From contig NC_092674.1 of the NCBI RefSeq assembly GCF_964355755.1, positions 17,622,501 through 17,686,500 on the forward strand: 64,000 bases of DNA. Reading direction: 5' to 3'. The notes below the pieces were generated by a model that did not search any database, was not told where the DNA came from, and worked only from the letters and a program-made list of their open reading frames with translations. The DNA is from Antedon mediterranea (Eukaryota; Echinodermata; Crinoidea; Comatulida; Antedonidae). Within the stretch, counting starts at the first letter, position 1. Each line of letters opens with the position of its first letter. Positions 10,729 to 23,302 of the stretch are shown piece after piece. Both the position numbers and the translations under genes were made by a program.

Positions 10729-12237
10729 TAAGTCGATGTCTGTAGGTCAAAACTAGGTCGATGTCTGTACGTAAAATCATTGTCGATGTCTGTACGTAAA
10801 ATCGGGGTCGATGTCTCTACGTTAAATCGTGGTCGATTTATGTACGTAAAAACGGGATCGATGTCTGCACGTAAAAACGGGTTCGATGTCTGTACGTTAA
10901 ATCAAGGTCGATGTCTATACGTAAAATCGGGGTCGATGTCTGTACGTAAAATCGGGGTACATTTCTGTATGTAAATTCAGGGTCGATGTCTGTACGTAAA
11001 AACGGAGTCGATGTCTGTAGTTCAAAACTAGGTCGATGTCTGTACGTAAAAATGGGGTCGATGTCTGTACGAAAAAACTGGGTAGATATCTGTACGTAAA
11101 ATTGGGGTCGATGTATGTACGTAAAAACGCAGTTGATGTCTGTAGTTCAAAGCTAGGTCGATGTCTGTACGTAAAATTGAGGTCGATGTCGGTACGTAAA
11201 AACTAGGTCGATGTCTGTACATAAAAACTAGGTCGATGTCTGTACGTAAAAACTAGGTCGATGTATGTACGTAAAAACTAGTTCGATGTCTGTACATAAA
11301 ATCGGGGTCGATGTCTATACATTAAATCGGGGTCGATGCCTTTACGTAAAAACGGGGTCGGTGTCTCCACGTGAAATCGGGGTCGATGTCTGTGCGTAAA
11401 ATCGGATTCGATATATGTATGTAAAAACGGGGTCAATGTCTGTACGTCAAACCTAGGTAGATGAATGTATGTAAAATCAGGGTCGATGCTGTACGTAAAA
11501 ACTAAGTCGATTTCTGTACGTAAAATCGGGATACATGTCTATACGTAAAATCAGGGTCGATTTCGATGTCTGTAGTTCAAAACTAGGTCGATGTCTGTAC
11601 GTAAAAACGGGGTCGATGTCTGCACGTAAAAACGGGGTCGATGTCTGTACGTAAAAACGTGGTCGATGTCTGTACGTAAAAACTGGGTCGATGTCTGTAC
11701 GTAAAATCGGGGTCCATATCTGTACGTAAATTCGGGATCGCTGTCATTGCATAAAAACTATGTCGAGGTCTGTAAGTAAAAACTAGGCCGATGTCTGTAC
11801 GTAAAAACTAGGTCAATGTCTGTACGTAAAAACTAGGTCGATGTCTGTATATAAAATCGGGGTCGATGTCGGTACGTTAAACGGAATCGATTTCTGTACG
11901 TAAAATAGGGATCGACGTATGTACGTAAAATCGGGGTCAATGTATGTACGTAAAATCAGGGTCGATGTCTGTACGTAAAAACGGGGTCGATGTCTGTACG
12001 TAAAAACTAGTTCGATGTCTGTACATAAAATCGGGGTCGATGTCTATACATTAAATCGGGTCGATGCCTGTACGTAAAAACGGGGTCGGTGTCTGCACGT
12101 GAAATCGGGGTCGATGTCTGTGCGTAAAATCGGATTCGATATCTGTATGTAAAAACGGGGTCGATGTCTGTACGTCAAAACTAGGTAGATGAATGTATGT
12201 AAAATCAGGGTCGATGCTGTACGTAAAAACTAAGTCG
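10729..12237 (+). repeat. Satellite C array between TIR element and LINE, copy 1
   Basis: Continuation of the 25-bp array in plus orientation. It is nearly identical in unit order to 37936-39446. The LINE begins directly after ACTAAGTCG at 12237. Confidence 0.93.
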
Positions 12238-13526
12238 GATGGTTTGAGTATTGAATTTTATAGACATTTTTGGGTTGATATTAAAGATATGTTATGTGAC
12301 GCTTTGAATCACTGCTATATTAGCAAAAGATTAGGCGGCTCACAAAGACTAGGTATTATAAATCAACTGTTTTAAGGCGGAAAAAGAGAAAAACTAGAAA
12401 ACTTTAGGCCTATAACACTACTGAATGTAGATTATAAAGTAATGGCTCATGTTCTCTCCAATAGAATACAAATTGTAATTGGATCTATAATTGGATATGA
12501 TCAGAAAGGTTATGTCAAAGGGAGATTTGGAGAAGAGAATATTAGGTTAGTAGAAGATGTATTGTAATATACAGAAAATAACAATCAGCCAGATGCAATA
12601 GTTTTTCTAGACTTTGCCAAGGCGTTTGATTCTATAGATAGAAATTTAATGTTTATATGTCTGAAAAAATATGGTTTTGGACAGTCATTTATTAACTGGA
12701 TAAAACTATATATACAGATACGCAATGCCTTGTAACCCACAATGGTTGGATATCTGAAAGATTCAATATGAGATGTGGTGTAAGACAGGGTTGTCCTTTG
12801 TCTGCTTTGTGAAAATGAAGATCATATTGTTAAAATAGCTCAACTAGCTGACGATACTCTAATATTTACAAAGGATGAAATTAGTTTAAACCATTTTCTG
12901 TGTGAAATTGAAATGTTCTGTTCAATATCAGGTTTAAGGTTAAATAAAAGTAAATCGAAAGGAATTTGGATTGGAGCAAATAAAAACAAACAAACATCGC
13001 CATTTAATATCAAATGGACCAAAGAACCAGTGAAATTCCTTGGAATCTACGTAGGGTATGATAAACATACTTGTGTTAAACGAAATTGGGATGATACAGT
13101 TTTAAAATTAGAGAATACACTAAAACTATGGGAAAAACGAAGCCTTACGTTTTTTGGCAAGGTAACAGTAATAAAATCTCTTGCCATTTCGAAATTAATA
13201 TACAATGCTTGTATAATAGATGTACTATCTTATATCTTTCCAAAAGTTGATACATTGTTATATAGATTTTGTGGGGAGGAAAAAGGGAAAAAATTTAAGG
13301 AAAAACTCTTATAAACGCAGTAGATAAAGGTGGTATAAATATGGTGAATTTTAATATCTTAGTGGACTCTCTGAAGTTGAGTTGGGTTAATAGACTGTTA
13401 AATCCTAACCCAGGTATTTGGAAATGTATTCCAAACTACTATATGCATCCAGTTGATTATACTGCGAATTGTAGTAAATTAAATACTGAAGCGCATACTA
13501 AATTAAACAAGGCCAACAGCCATTAA
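12238..13526 (+). pseudogene. 5'-truncated L1/Tx1-like LINE, reverse transcriptase part, copy 1
   Basis: Translation gives the non-LTR reverse transcriptase core in order: FRPITLLNVDYKVMAHVL, then IVFLDFAKAFDSID (palm aspartate motif), CGVRQGCPLSAL and AQLADDTLIF (catalytic DD), followed by SGLRLNKSKSKGIWIG and FLGIYVGY. The frame is broken by a TAA at 12373-12375, a TAA after VEDVL near 12565, and a deletion plus frameshift between CPLSAL and the LADD segment. The endonuclease half is missing. Wording of the core resembles L1/Tx1-type elements (family judgement from memory). The LINE is inserted directly into satellite C and is cut at 13526 by another element. Confidence 0.85.
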
Positions 13527-14269
13527 GTCGCGTGCTACAATGCATAGTGATACCGGACCGACAGACAGACAGACCGACCGACCGACATAGTGAACTATGC
13601 TGACCGAAATTACTGAACATGTTTAAAAATGTTGAAATGTTTAAAAACATTTATATTTTTTTAATTTACACGTGCGTAGCCTGTCACTTTTGACGTGCTC
13701 GTATAACGTAATTTCGAGTTGAAAAGTAAGTCAAGAAAACAGATATCGGGCAAAAAGAGTGCGGAATAACATTTAACGCGCAGTGCGCGCGCAAAAATAT
13801 GCGCACTCATGGCAATTTTGTAAACGCTTAAAATTGCCTGAAACGTACTCTTATTTCATCGAAAATAAATTTTGAAAATTTTAAGCGCGCGTACGCATGC
13901 GTTACATGCGCTACGCACGTAATTGTATTGCCATATGATGATTTATGCCCTGAAATTTATGGGTACCAAATTTTATTTAATTGTGATTCATGGTTGTGAA
14001 GATATGATTACAAACGTGATTTCGTTAAATCGTACGTAGACCACGTAATTTTTTATTGCGCACCGTGAAAACATCACCACATTGATTCCTGGCCATAAGG
14101 AATATACTGTGAAAAATTGACCTAGCTAGATTAAACTGATATCAAGATAAGGTCAGAAAGCGATAAAACGCATAGTGATACCGGACCGACAGACCGACAG
14201 ACAGACCGACAGACAGACAGACCGACCAACCGACCGACATAGTGAACTATAGAGTCGCTTCCACGCGAC
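13527..14269. mobile_element. 743-bp GTCGCGTG-ended nonautonomous element inside the LINE, copy 1
   Basis: The ends GTCGCGTG and CACGCGAC are perfect inverted repeats, flanked by TAA on both sides (13524-13526 and 14270-14272). A 3-bp TAA duplication fits PIF/Harbinger-type target choice, but 8-bp termini are thin evidence. GCATAGTGATACCGGACC occurs twice, near each end, next to GACA/GACC microsatellite. No ORF. The same insertion at the same LINE position is in copy 2 (40736-41490), so it predates the duplication. Confidence 0.75.
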
Positions 14270-15300
14270 TAAAAATATGCCAGTATTTTATATGAATATG
14301 TTGAAAGCAGCTGTTAAATTAAACAATATTGTATATTGTTTAGAGCCGCAAAATTTACAAGAAATTAAGTCACAACACTTATGGGAAAACCAATTTATAA
14401 CATCAATTGAGGGAAAATCTTTATATTTCAACACCTGGTTAAACTCTGGATACAAAAGAGTAAATGATATAGTCGTAAATAACAAGTTATTGACTGCAGC
14501 AGAAATTATTCCAACTCTGTCGAATAAACAGAATGGATTAATTGAATACTTTGCAACAATAAATGCAATACCTGATATAGGCCTATGTAAAGAACAAATA
14601 AGGTTGGAAAATGCACGCATAGATATACAATTTAGAGAACATAATATATTTCATAATAGGATAAGATCGTCTTACGATTATAAGCAGTTTATAAATGGTA
14701 TATGTATTATTCCAAATCCTCAAATGAAATGGGAAATAGAATTTAGAGATGAAATTATTGACTGGAATTAAATATGGAATAGAAAAGTATGTAGAATGAA
14801 ACACATGGTAAAAGTAGCTCAATTTAATTTTAAGTTGTTACATCGAATCCTTATATGTAAAAAAAGACTAAAATGATGGAAATTATCCACAACAGACAAA
14901 TGTAATAAGTGTAAGAATCATATAGAAAATGAAAAACACTTATTAATTGCATGTAAAACTATTCAACCAGTCTGGAAAAAGTTTAAAGATATGCTGGTTC
15001 AGTGTCTTCCAAATGAGGTTACAGTACAGCAAGACTTCCCAAAGTGGCTTAATGTAATTTTTGGAACAACAAACAAACTTGTAAACGAATTAATTTCAGT
15101 TTTTACTTTTTGTATATATAAATCCTCCATAATATATAGAGAACTAGAAACGACAGAAAAAAAGAATCTGCAAATATTTGGGGGCTATTTAAAAATGAAA
15201 TTATAAACCTCATAAATAATGAGTATTCGTATAACTTTTATACTGCTGATCAGAAATGGAATAAAGACAGGATATTTGACCTATTGAATAATTAAAATAT
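14270..15300 (+). pseudogene. LINE C-terminal part, copy 1
   Basis: The LINE reading frame resumes after the inserted element (MPVFYMNMLKAAVKLNNIVY) and runs to 14771. After a stop it continues as a thumb and C-terminal region. A CCHC-like motif C-x2-C...H-x4-C (CNKCKNHIENEKHLLIAC) lies near 14900-14955, typical of the C-terminus of L1-type ORF2. A TGA near 14874 interrupts this copy but not copy 2. The last recognisable coding ends near 15295. Confidence 0.78.
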
Positions 15301-16130
15301 ATATGTGCTTGAGATCTCTATCCCTACGTTTTACAATTGTATTTTATATTAGTGTGACATATGCTGTATAAGTTTTAATATAAATGTGTAGCCCTTTTTT
15401 ATTTCAAGTGATTTTAAATGGAACCCTTGATTATGTTTTTAGACAATTTTAATAACTTATATGAAATCTGTAATTATTGGTATTTATTTTTTAATATATA
15501 TATATTTTTCTATATTTGCAATATTCATATTGTATACATGTCAATGTCAATGTAATCTGCATGTATTTGTATTTGTCCAATATATATATTTTTCTATATT
15601 TGCAATATTTTATATCGTAAATACAAATTGTAAGTAGTAGTTGTACCAAGGTGACATCGGGTATGAAGTGTCTCGCACAGTGTATGGACTCTAACCTTAC
15701 GGTTTTCATTAAATATATTATTGCATGCTATCATTCTAAATATCTAACTTTCAAACCTTTGCATTCCTCTTTTTTCATTTCATCCTTTTTATCTTGGTGA
15801 AAAGGGAGGATACTACATTTTCCTCCCCTGTGTTTATAGCCTCTCTACTCGAACACAAATAAGAGCACAAATAAGATAGTTTAACAAGAAAATTTTAATC
15901 ATGTATTTTACCGCCATTTTTCTTTTTTTTTTCTAAAATTTTAATGAAAACAAATATGGTTAATACTGAATTCAAGCATCTTATTATGTAAATATACCTG
16001 TATTTTAACTACTTTAAACACTTACTTTTAATTGTCACAAATATACTTATATGTATATAATATATTCACCAATGAGAATTTAAATAAACGTGAGATGAAC
16101 TAACACAAGACAAAACAAAATTTAAAAAAT
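15301..16130 (+). other. LINE 3' untranslated region and flank, copy 1
   Basis: AT-rich sequence following the LINE coding end, ending where satellite C resumes (AAAAAATCGAGGTCGATG). It includes a repeated TTTTTCTATATTTGCAATAT motif (15507 and 15590). No independent gene. Where the LINE ends inside this stretch is not certain; TTTTCATTAAATATATT near 15700 is one candidate. Confidence 0.5.
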
Positions 16131-19100
16131 CGAGGTCGATGTCAGTACGTAAAAACGGGGTCGATGTCTGTATGTAAAATCAGGATGAATAAAAAAAAAA
16201 AAAAAAAAAAATCAGGATCGATGTCTGTACGTCAAAACTAGGTCGATGTCTGTACGTAAAAACGGGGATGATGAATGTACGTAAAATCGGGGTCGATGTA
16301 TGTACGTCAAATCGGGGTCGATGTCTCCACGTAAAATCGAGGTTGATGTCGGTACGTAAAAACTAGGTCGATGTCTGTACGTAAAAACGGAGTCGATATA
16401 TGTACGTCAAAACTACGTCGATGTCTGTTTGTAAAATCAGGGTCGACGTCTGTACGGAAAAACTAGGTCGATGTCTGTACGTAAAAACGGGATCGATGTC
16501 TGTACGTAAAATCGGGGTCAATGTCTGTACGTAAAATCGGTGTCGATGTATGTACATAAATCGGGGTCGATGTCTGTACGTTAAATCGAAGTCGATGCCT
16601 GTACGGTAAATCGGGTTCGATGTCTGTACGTAAAAACGTGGTCGATGTCTGTACCTCAAAATGGGGTCGATTTCTGTACGTCAAAACTAGGTCGATGTCT
16701 GTACGTAAAAACAGAGTCGATGTCTGTACGTAAAATCGAAGTCGATGTCGGTACGTAAAAACTAGGTCGATGTCTGTACGTAAAAACAGAGTCGATGTCT
16801 GAATGTCAAAACGGGGTCGATGTCTGTACGTCAAAACTAGGTCGATGTCTGTACGTAAAAACGGGGTTGATGTCGGTACGGAAAATCGGGGTCGATGTCT
16901 GTACGTTAAAACGGAGTCAATATATGTACGTCAAAACTAGGTCAATGTCTGTTTGTAAAATCAGGGTCGACGTCTGTACGTAAAAACTAGGTCGATGTCT
17001 GTACGTAAAAACGGGGTCGATGTCTGTACGTAAAATCGGGGTCAATGTCTGTACGTAAAATCGGGGTCGATGTATGTACATAAAATCGGGGTCGATGTCT
17101 GTACGTTAAATTGAAGTCGATACCTGTATGGTAAATCGGGTTCGATGTCTGCACGTAAAAACGTGGTCGATGTCTGTACCTCAAAATGGGGTCGATTTCT
17201 GTACGTCAAAACTAGGTCGATGTCTGTACGTGAAAACAGAGTCGATGTCTGTACGTAAAATCAAAGTCGATGTCGGTACGTAAAAACAGGTCGATGTCTG
17301 TACGTAAAAACAGAGTCGATGTCTGAATGTCAAAACGGGGTCGATGTCTGTACGTCAAAACTAGGTTTATATCTGTACGTAAAATCGGGGTCGATGTCTG
17401 TACGTCAAATCGAGGTTGATGTCTGTACGTAAAAACTGGGTCGATAACTGTACGTTAAATCCGGTCGATGTCTGTACCTAAAATCGGGGTCGATGTCTGT
17501 ACGTTAAATCGGGGTCGATTTCTGTACGTAAAATCGGGGTCGATTTCTGTACGTAAAAACTTGGTCGATGACTGTACGTAAAATCGGGGTCGATGTATGT
17601 ACGTAAAATCGAGGTCGATGTATGTACGTCAAATTGGTGTGGATGTATGTACGTCAAAACGAGGTCGATGTCGGTACGTAAAAACTAGGTCGATGTCTGT
17701 TCGTCAAAACGGGGTCGATGTCTGTACGTAAAAACGGGGTTGATGGCTGTACGTAAAATCGGGTCGATGTCTGTACGTAAAATCGTGGTCGATGTCTGTA
17801 CGTAAAAACAGAGTCGATGTCTGAATGTCAAAACGGGGTCGATGTCTGTACGTCAAAACTAGGTCGATGTCTGTACGTAAAAACGGGGTTGATGTCGGTA
17901 CGTAAAATCGGGGTCGATGTCTGTACGTAAAAACGGAGTCGATATATGTACGTCAAAACTAGGTCGATGTCTGTTTGTAAAATCAGGGTCGACGTATGTA
18001 CGTAAAAACTAGGTCGATGTCTGTACGTCAAAACGGGGTCGATGTCTGTACGTAAAATCGGGGTCAATGTCTGTACGTAAAATCGGGGTCAATGTCTGTA
18101 CGTAAAATCGGGGTCGATGTATGTACATAAAATCGGGGTCGATGTCTGTACGTTAAATCGAAGTCGATGCCTGTACGGTAAATCGGGTTCGATGTCTGTA
18201 CGTAAAAACAGAGTCGATGTCTGAATGTCAAAACGGGGTCGATGTCTGTACGTCAAAACTAGGTCGATGTCTGTACGTAAAATCGGGGTCAATGTCTGTA
18301 CGTCAAATCGAGGTTGATGTCTGTACGTAAAAACTGGGTCGATAACTGTACGTTAAATCCGGTCGATGTCTGTACCTAAAATCGGGGTCGATGTCTGTAC
18401 GTAAAATCGGGGTCGATTTCTGTACGTAAAATCGGGGTCGATTTCTGTACGTAAAAACTTGGTCGATGACTGTACGTAAAATCGGGGTCGATGTATATGT
18501 ACGTAAAATCGTGGTCGATGTATGTACGTCAAGTTGGTGTGGCTGTCTGTACGTAAAATCGGGGTCGATGCCTGTACGTCAAAACGAGGTCGATGTCGGT
18601 ACGTAAAAACTAGGTCGATGTCTGTTTGTCAAAACGGGTTCGATGTCTGTACGTAAAAATGGGGTTGATGGCTGTACGTAAAATCGGGTCGATGTCTGTA
18701 CGTAAAATCGTGGTCTATGTATGTACGTAAAATCGGGGTCGATGTCTGTACGTAAATCGAGGTTGATGTCTGTACGTAAAAACTTGGTCAATGACTGTAC
18801 GTAAAATCGGGGTCCATGTATGTACTTAAAATCGGGTTCGATGTATGTACGTTAAATCGGGATCGATGTCTGTACGTAAAATCGGGGTCGATGTCTGTAC
18901 GTAAAAACTGGGTCGATCTCTGTACGTAAAATCGGGGTCGATGTCTGTACGTAAATACGGGATCGATGCCTGTTCGTGAAATCGGGGTCGTTGTCTTTAC
19001 GTAAAATCGCTGTCGATGTATGTACGTCAAAGCGGGGTCGATATCTGTACGTTAAAACTAGGTCGATGTCTGTAAGTAAAATCGGGGATCTGTCTGTACG

Positions 19101-22100
19101 TAAAATTGAGGTCGATGTCGGTACGTAAAAACGGGGTCGATGTCTGTATGTAAAATCAGGGTCGATGTCTGTACGTAAAAACTAGGTCGATGTCTGTACG
19201 TAAAAACGGAGTCGATATATGTACGTCAAAACTAGGTCGATGTCTGTTTGTAAAATCAGGGTCGATGTCTGTACGTAAAAACTAGGTCGATGTCTGTACG
19301 TAAAAACGGGGTCGATGTCTATACGTAAAATCGGGGTCGATGTCTACGTAAAATCGGGGTCGATGTATGTACATAAAATCGGGGTCGATGTCTGTACGTT
19401 AAATCGGAATCGATGCCTGTACGGTAAATCGGGTTCGATGTCTGTACCTCAAAACGGGGTCGATTTCTGTACGTCAAAACGGGGTCGATATCTGTATGTC
19501 AAAACTTGGTCGATGTCTGTACGCAAAAACGGGGTTGATGGCTGTACGTAAAATCGGGGTCGATGTATGTACGTAAAATCAGGTTCGATGTATGTATGTT
19601 AAATCGGGGTCGATGTCTGTACGTAAAATCGCGGTCGATGTCTGTACGTAAAAACTGGGTCGATCTCTTTACGTAAAATAGGGGTCGATGTATGTACGTA
19701 AAATCGGGGTCGGTGTCTGTACGTAAATAGGGGATCGATGTCTGTTCGTGAAATCGGGGTCGTTGTCTTTACGTTAAATCGGAGTCGATGCCTGTACGGT
19801 TAATCGGGTTCGATGTCTGAACGTAAAAACGTGGTCGATGTCTGTACCTCAAAACGGGGTCGATTTCTGTACGTCAAAACGGGGTCGATATATGTACGTA
19901 AAAACGGGGTTTATGGCTGTACGTAAAATTGGGGTCGATGTCTGAACGTAAAATCGGGGTCGATGTCTGTACGTAAAAACTGGGTCGTTCTCTGTACGTA
20001 AAATAGAGGTCGATGTATGTACGTAAAATCGGGGTCGATGTATGTACGTAAAATAGGGATCGATGTCTGTACGTAAAAACTGGGTCGATGACTGTACGTA
20101 AAATCGGGTCGATGTCTGTACGTAAAATCGGGGTCGATGTCTGTACGTAAAATCGGGGTCGATGTCTGTACGTAAAAACGGGGTTGATGGCTGTACGTAA
20201 AATCGAGGTCGATGTATGTACGTAAAATCGGGGTCGATGCCTCTACGTAAAATCGAGGTTGATGTCGGTACGTAAAAACGGAGTCGATATATGTACGTCA
20301 AAACTAGGTCGATGTCTGTTTGTAAAATCAGGGTCGATGTCTGTACGTAAAAACTAGGTCGATGTATGTACGTAAAATCGGGTTCGATGTCTGTACGTAA
20401 AAACTAGGTCGATGTCAGTTAATAAATACAGGTCGATGTATGTACGTAAAATCGGGGTCGATATATGTACGTAAAATAGGGATCGTCGGTACGTAAAATC
20501 GAGGTTGATGTCTGTACGTAAAAACTGGGTCGATGACTGTATGTAAAATCGGGTCGATGTCTGTACGTAAAATCGGGGTCGATGTCTGTACGTAAAATCG
20601 GGGTCGATGTATGTACGTAAAATAGGGATCGATGTCGGTACGTAAAATTGAGGTTGATGTCTGTACCTAAAAACTGGGTTGATGACTGTACGTGAAAGCG
20701 GGTCGATGTCTGTACGTAAAATCGGGGTCGATGTCTGTATGTAAAATCGGGGTCGATATCTGTACGTAAATTCGGGGTCGATTTCTGTACGTAAAAACTT
20801 GGTCGATGTCGGTACGTAAAAACTAGGTCGATGTCTTTACGTAAAAACGGGGTCGATGTCTGTATGTCAAAACTAGGTCGATGTCTGTACGTAAAATCAG
20901 GGTCGCTGTCTGTACGTAAAATCGAGGTCGGTATCGGTACATGAAAACTAGGTCGATGTCTGTACGTAAGCGGAGTCGATATCTGTACGTCAAAACTAGG
21001 TCGATGTCTGTACGTAAAAACGGGGTTGATGGCTGTACGTAAAATCGGGGTCGATGTATGTACGTAAAATCGGGGTTGATGTATGTACGTCAAAACTAGA
21101 TCGATGTCTGTACGTAAATACGGGATCGATGTCTGTACGTGAAATCGGTGTCGATGTATGTTCGTCAAAACGGGGTCGATGTCTGTTCGTCAAAACGGGG
21201 TCGATGTCTCTACGTAAAATCGGGGTCGATGTCTGTACGTAAAGTCGAGGTAGATGTCGGTACATAAAAACTAGGTCGATGTCTGTACGTAAAAGCGGAG
21301 TGGATATCTGTATGTAAAAACGGGGTCGATGTCTGTACGTCAATACTAGGTCGATGTCTTTATGTAAAATCAGGGGCGATGTCTCTACGTAAAAACTAGG
21401 TCGATGTCTGTACGTAAAATCATGGTCGATGTCTGTACGTAAAATCGGGGTCGATGTCTGTAAGTGAAATCGGGGTCGTTTTCTTTGCGTAAAATCTGTG
21501 TCGATGTCTGTACGTCAAAACGGAGTCGATATCTGTACGTCAAAACTAGGTCGATGTCTGTACGTAAAATCGGGGTCGCTGTCTGTACGTTAAATTGAGG
21601 TCGATGTCGGTACGTAAAAACTAGGTCGATGTCTGTACGTAAAAACGGGGTCGATGTCTGTACGTAAAATCGGTGTCGATGTATGTACGTAAAAACTAGG
21701 TCGATGTCTGTACGTAAAAGCGGAGTGGATATCTGTATGTAAAAAAGGGGTCGATGTCTGTACGTCAATACTAGGTCGATGTCTTTATGTAAAATCAGGG
21801 GCGATGTCTGTACGTAAAAACTAGGTCGATGTCTGTACGTAAAATCATGGTCGATGTCTGTACGTAAAATCGGGGTCGATGTCTGTAAGTGAAATCGGGG
21901 TCGTTTTTTTTGCGTAAAATCTGTGTCGATGTCTGTACGTCAAAACGGAGTCGATATCTGTACGTCAAAACTAGGTCGATGTCTGTACGTAAAATCGGGG
22001 TCGCTGTCTGTACGTTAAATTGAGGTCGATGTCGGTACGTAAAAACTAGGTCGATGTCTGTACGTAAAAACGGGGTCGATGTCTGTACGTAAAATCGGTG

Positions 22101-22214
22101 TCGATGTATGTACGTAAAAACTAGGTCGATGTCTGTACGTAAAAACGGGGTCGTTGTCTGCACTTAAAAACGGGGTCGATGTCGGTACGTAAATTCTGAG
22201 TAGATTTCTGTACG
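16131..22214 (+). repeat. Main satellite C array, copy 1
   Basis: About 6 kb of 25-bp units in plus orientation with internal duplications, for example a ~525-bp block (16380 region repeated near 16908) and a 425-bp block (21421 repeated at 21846; 17 units). Because the unit contains no stop on the minus strand in any frame, it produces long repetitive minus-strand ORFs (up to 249 codons). These cycle through the same 25 residues (for example FTYRHRPRFYVQTSTPILRT) and are not genes. Confidence 0.95.
16179..16218 (+). mobile_element. Minimal retroposition scar: GAATAAA plus poly(A) flanked by target duplication
   Basis: Inside a C unit, ATCAGGAT (16179-16186) is followed by GAATAAAA... with about 21 A residues, then ATCAGGAT again (16211-16218). 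Counting leading A bases the duplication could be 11 bp. This is what an extremely 5'-truncated, poly(A)-primed insertion leaves. It is present with a shorter A run at 43404-43440. Confidence 0.6.
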
Positions 22215-23095
22215 TTCCTATTAATCAAATAATCAACACAAAATTTCTTGGTATATTTATTGACGACAGACTTGTCTGGAAAGCCCATGTTAATTACCTT
22301 TGCAAATTATTATCAAAACATGTTGGCATGAGGTATAAATTGAAATCAATATTTCCTCAAAAAGTATTAAATATTTTATATTCTACTCTTATATTATCGT
22401 ACTTAAATTATGGTGTTCTTGCTTGGGGAAATGCTTCAAAAACAATTATTACTAAAATTTGATTAATCCAGAAACGAGCTGTCAAAATTATCTCAGGGTG
22501 CTCACACCCAAGATCTCTTTCAAAAAAAAAATATTAAAAATTGAGGACCTCTATACATTTAATGTTGGAGTCATCATGTTTCAATTAACCGCTGGACACT
22601 TACCACCCATAATATCCAGTAAATTCACTCAAAATAAACAATATCACACTCACCAAACAAGACAAAAAGATCACCTGCCACTTACTCGATCTAGTCTTAA
22701 AATGAACACCCTTGTATACACGGGACCTAAACTCTGGAATTCTCTTCCTTTATCACTTAAACAATCTCATAACTGTGCCTTATTTAAACGTCAATTTAAA
22801 GTATTATTGGTTGAAGGTTCTTTGTAAATTCTTTTATTATTTACTATTTGGATATTTCTTAAATAATTTATATAATCTATTTTTTACTTGTTTTTTAGTT
22901 TTAAACATGTTAAACTTATGTGTTAGAGAAAAGATAATAGTTAAATTGTTGTTTTTTTTTGGAGTTTCTAATTGTGTTATATTATTTATATATTATTATT
23001 TGTTTTGAGGAGCCTATTCACCACAGGCTTTGCTTTCTTTTAGGCTCCTCCACTTTATATTTATATATTTGTAAAGTGAAATAAATAAATGAAAC
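22215..23095 (+). pseudogene. Second LINE fragment (reverse transcriptase C-terminus), copy 1
   Basis: Translation reads INTKFLGIFIDDRLVWKAHV, then ILYSTLILSYLNYGVLAWGN, then after a TGA near 22460 IQKRAVKIISG, and after an A-run frameshift ILKIEDLYTFNVGVIMFQLT and YTGPKLWNSLPLSLK. This is the thumb and C-terminal region of a CR1/L2/jockey-type non-LTR element (class judged from familiar motifs). It starts abruptly in satellite C, so it is 5' truncated. The 3' UTR has a 10-bp hairpin and an AAATAAATAAATG tail. Confidence 0.8.
23007..23050 (+). promoter_or_regulatory. 3' UTR stem-loop of the second LINE, copy 1
   Basis: GAGGAGCCTA (23007-23016) pairs perfectly with TAGGCTCCTC (23041-23050) around a 24-nt loop, about 40 nt before the AAATAAATAAATG tail. 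3' stem-loops of this kind are bound by the reverse transcriptase in some non-LTR elements; that role is inferred here. The stem is intact in copy 2. Confidence 0.55.
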
Positions 23096-23178
23096 ATTGC
23101 CGCCAAGCAAAACATGTTGATGCTCAACGCGTGACACACATGAGAAAATCTTTTTACTCACCACATTGACAACCAACC

Positions 23179-23286
23179 ATGATGGAAGGTGAACAATCGG
23201 CCCTGGTGCATTTTGGCCAGCATGCCAAAAAAATGTTTGTAAAAGAATGTAGTGGGAAAATGGAGATATTGGAGAAATGTGCTGAT
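23179..23286 (+). CDS. Possible first coding exon of unknown gene, copy 1
   Basis: ATG at 23179 opens 36 codons (MMEGEQSALVHFGQHAKKMF and on to KMEILEKCAD), directly followed by GTACGTAAG, a good splice donor. In copy 2 the same exon ends GAG|GTACGTAAG, an even better donor. No downstream exon is recognisable, and it faces the DUF4371 fragment on the other strand. I do not recognise the protein. It may be a captured gene piece. Confidence 0.3.
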
Positions 23287-23302
23287 GTACGTAAGGACAA
23301 AT

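Noticed and set aside
14288-14822. Minus-strand ORFs opposite the LINE
   Set aside because: Antisense shadows of the LINE C-terminal coding sequence, without recognisable domains.
20419-21168. 249-codon minus-strand ORF with FTYRHRPRFYVQTSTPILRT repeats
   Set aside because: It is satellite C read through three frames. The unit has no minus-strand stop, and similar ORFs occur all along the array with no start context, flanking unique coding or conserved ends.
16131-22214. CRISPR-like array
   Set aside because: Repeats of 25 bp follow head to tail with no unique spacers, and the context is eukaryotic.
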